DNA from: Sphingobacteriaceae bacterium
Lineage (GTDB): Bacteria; Bacteroidota; Bacteroidia; B-17B0; Aurantibacillaceae
Assembly (NCBI GenBank): GCA_016715905.1
Contig: JADJXI010000007.1
Location: forward strand, 231,650 to 295,649
Direction: 5' to 3'
Length of the DNA stretch: 64,000 nucleotides
The position numbers were made by a program, and so were the translations under genes. Under the pieces are notes generated by a model. That model made no database searches, had not been told where the DNA came from, and saw nothing but the letters and a program-made list of their open reading frames with translations. This document shows positions 61,718-64,000 of the stretch, in pieces (position 1 is the first letter of the stretch; every line of letters begins with the position of its first letter).

Positions 61718-64000
61718 ATGGAGTTAGAACAGTATAACTATTCAGTTGAAGAAGTTCAGGAAAACAATTTAAAAGATATTTTAATAAAATATTTATTTAA
61801 TTGGAAGTGGTTTCTATTGAGCTTAATATTAGGTTTCACTTTAGGTTTTATCTATTTAAGATACCATACTCCTCAATACGAAGTAAATGCAACAATACTT
61901 ATTAAAGATGATAAAAAAGGCGGAATGAGTGATGAACTTTCAGCTTTTGAAGATTTAGGTATTCTAAAGAATAATAAGAACATTGATAATGAAATAGAAA
62001 TATTAAAATCCCGTTCCTTAATGACCCGTGTTGTTAAAGAATTAAATTTAAATGTTGCTTACTATTCATTTGGTCGCCCAATTGAACATGAGAGATATAA
62101 TGACACACCAATTAAAGTGAGTTATACCTGCTCAGATTCAATTAAAACTGAACCTACCGGAAACTGGGTTCTGATACCTGAATCTATAAATTCTTTCATT
62201 CTTAAAAATGGTGACAATAATGAAGTAATCGGTACTTATAATTTTAATGAAGAAGTCAAAACTCAATTTGGAAAGCTAATATTTTCTACCACAAATTGGT
62301 TTACAAATGATTACCTCAATTTAAGTTTCAGAGTTGTAATTTCTAAAATTGATGAAGTAGTTAATAATTATTTAGGCTCAATTAAAGTTAATCCGGTTAA
62401 TAAGACTTCAAATGCAATCACTATTTCATTACGTGATGCGATTGCAGAAAAGGCAGCAGATATAGTTGATAATCTTATAAAACAACACAATTTGGACGCT
62501 ATATCGGACAAAAATCAGGTAAGTCAAAACACTGCTAATTTCATCAATGAAAGAATTCGTTTTATCACCTCAGAATTATCTGAAGTTGAAGGTGAGGCAG
62601 AAGATTTCAAAATGAAAAATAGGTTAACAGATGTTGAATCTGAAGCTAAGCTTTTTTTACAAACAGGAAGCAATAGCGAAATGAATTTAGTTGAAGCCTC
62701 AACGCAGGTTAAAATAGCAGAATATGTTAATGATTATATTTCAAAACATGATTCACCAAGTGACTTAATTCCTTCAAATTTAGGCCTGAATGATGGCGGA
62801 TTATCACTTCAAATTAATGATTATAATAAACTTGTATTAGAAAGAAAAAGATTAATTGTCAATTCTGGAGAGCGTAACCCTTTAATAGAGAATTTAGATG
62901 CACAAATCAAAGAATTAAAAATGTCAATTAAAGTAAGTTTATCTAATTTATTAAATACACTGCAAATAAAGGCTAAGGAAATTTCCAAAAAAGAAAATGA
63001 AATTAACGCAAAAATCAGTACAGTCCCTAAATATGAAAGGGAGTATAGAACCATACAAAGACAACAACAAATTAAAGAATCATTGTATTTGTATTTATTA
63101 CAAAAAAGAGAGGAAACAAATATAGCATTAGCGGTGACCGTTGCCAATGCTAAAATTATTGATAAAGCCTATAGCAACGGAGAAATGGTTGCTCCAAATA
63201 AAAAAGTAATATATTTATCTTCATTTTTACTTGGTTTAATACTTCCAATTATTGTTTTGTATGTTATTGAGTTGTTAGACACAAAAGTTTATGGCAAAAA
63301 AGATACAGATAAAGCTAAATTGCCCTATTTGGGAGATATTCCACAATCCAATTCCAAAAACAAATTGGTGGTGGTGGAAAATGACCGCTCCAATATTGCG
63401 GAAGGATTTAGATTACTAAGAACCAATGTGGAATTTATTACCGGTAATTTAAAAAATCAAAGCAAATGTATTTTCGTTACTTCTACTGTTGGTAAGGAAG
63501 GAAAATCGTTCATTGCCTTAAACCTGGCGGCTTCTTTTGCCCTGTCGGGAAAAAAAGTGTTATTGATTGGTACAGATTTACGAGCGCCCAAAATATTAAA
63601 CTATCTGAATTTAGCAGATAGAAAAGGAGTAACCAATTACGTAGCTGAAGGGGATTTAAAACCGGAAGAGTTGATTTTTAAAATGCAAAATTTCAACACC
63701 TTTGATGTTTTACCTTCGGGCCCTATTCCACCCAATCCGGCTGAATTATTGATGAATTCAAAAATGAAGGAATTGTTTGATTATGCCAAGGCCAATTATG
63801 AATATGTGATTGTGGATACTGCACCGGTAGGTTTAGTGGCGGATACTTTATTAATTTCAGAATATGCTGATGCTACCGTGTTTGTGGCCAGAGCCGGAGT
63901 TTTAGATAAACGCTTATTGCGCATTGCAGAATCATTAAATAAGGAAAAACGTTTACCGAATATGGCCTGTTTAATAAACGGTTCAAATTACCGCAAGGGA
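61718..64000 (+). CDS. wzc: Wzc-like chain-length regulator / tyrosine kinase (3' end outside window)
   Basis: ATG 61718 directly follows the wza-like stop; 761 codons are present and the frame runs off the window. There is a Wzz domain with a first membrane helix (about 38-56), a long periplasmic coiled coil (about 250-450), and a second membrane helix (about 503-523). A BY-kinase domain follows, with Walker A VGKEGKS, Walker A' LLIGTDLRAPK and Walker B VIVDTAPVG. It controls polymer length and export together with Wza. The C-terminal tyrosine cluster, if any, is outside the window. Confidence 0.93.
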   Translation, partial: MELEQYNYSVEEVQENNLKDILIKYLFNWKWFLLSLILGFTLGFIYLRYHTPQYEVNATILIKDDKKGGMSDELSAFEDLGILKNNKNIDNEIEILKSRSLMTRVVKELNLNVAYYSFGRPIEHERYNDTPIKVSYTCSDSIKTEPTGNWVLIPESINSFILKNGDNNEVIGTYNFNEEVKTQFGKLIFSTTNWFTNDYLNLSFRVVISKIDEVVNNYLGSIKVNPVNKTSNAITISLRDAIAEKAADIVDNLIKQHNLDAISDKNQVSQNTANFINERIRFITSELSEVEGEAEDFKMKNRLTDVESEAKLFLQTGSNSEMNLVEASTQVKIAEYVNDYISKHDSPSDLIPSNLGLNDGGLSLQINDYNKLVLERKRLIVNSGERNPLIENLDAQIKELKMSIKVSLSNLLNTLQIKAKEISKKENEINAKISTVPKYEREYRTIQRQQQIKESLYLYLLQKREETNIALAVTVANAKIIDKAYSNGEMVAPNKKVIYLSSFLLGLILPIIVLYVIELLDTKVYGKKDTDKAKLPYLGDIPQSNSKNKLVVVENDRSNIAEGFRLLRTNVEFITGNLKNQSKCIFVTSTVGKEGKSFIALNLAASFALSGKKVLLIGTDLRAPKILNYLNLADRKGVTNYVAEGDLKPEELIFKMQNFNTFDVLPSGPIPPNPAELLMNSKMKELFDYAKANYEYVIVDTAPVGLVADTLLISEYADATVFVARAGVLDKRLLRIAESLNKEKRLPNMACLINGSNYRKG

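Overview
The window looks like a chromosomal segment of an AT-rich Bacteroidota genome, probably Flavobacteriales-like; the exact order cannot be fixed from the sequence. The evidence is type 9 secretion (T9SS) type A and type B sorting domains, a CHU_C domain, a PorE-like OmpA protein, TAnnTTTG-type -7 promoter boxes, and an absence of Shine-Dalgarno-rich starts. Both ends cut through genes: an alpha-2-macroglobulin on the left and a Wzc-like tyrosine kinase on the right. I saw no rRNA, tRNA, CRISPR array or intact insertion sequence.

Bases 1-31,000 are mostly core and envelope genes. In order they are: an alpha-2-macroglobulin/PBP1C pair, two T9SS-exported proteins, a thioredoxin-fold protein and an RluA-type pseudouridine synthase; a PorE-like OmpA protein on the other strand; hemW (frameshifted), hemL and pgk; a small lipoprotein and several membrane or lipid genes; ispF, a secreted PHP-domain protein and a Sua5-type tRNA-modification gene; hpt, an adenylate kinase with a long lysine-rich tail, an AlkD-like repair protein and an exonuclease/GIY-YIG fusion.

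Bases 31,500-36,400 hold two convergent TPR/membrane/coiled-coil proteins. Both stop at the point where a SpoIIE phosphatase domain follows in longer relatives. Between them lie a DoxX gene and about 1 kb of non-coding DNA rich in nested palindromes. A short leader-like ORF with a terminator-like hairpin precedes the next locus.

Bases 36,430-42,062 are a mosaic built on an LPS-type hisH-hisF2 pair, which supplies ammonia for sugar amidation rather than histidine. The pair is interrupted twice, each time between direct repeats of itself. A 65-bp repeat flanks a DUF6922/AbiEii toxin-antitoxin cassette, and a ~565-bp repeat flanks a sugar-modification cassette (C-methyltransferase, SDR, DUF4254, epimerase scrap). 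In principle, recombination between the repeats would restore one intact hisH-hisF2 operon. Homopolymer-length frameshifts here and in hemW, and very short chimeric joins, mean that assembly or consensus error must be excluded first.

Bases 42,149-64,000 form a Wzx/Wzy-type surface polysaccharide locus: flippase, sugar SDRs, an old-yellow-enzyme homologue, six glycosyltransferases (four GT2, one GT4, one WecG/TagA type), three methyltransferases, a polymerase-like membrane protein, AsnB, a class II glutaminase fused to a WbpG-type PP-loop sugar amidotransferase, a VanZ-like protein, an unusual phosphoglycosyl transferase, and Wza/Wzc export proteins behind a clear promoter. The genes are tightly packed with short overlaps, so they are probably co-transcribed. 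With hisH/hisF2, the locus carries three glutamine-hydrolysing systems, which suggests a heavily amidated or amidinated glycan.
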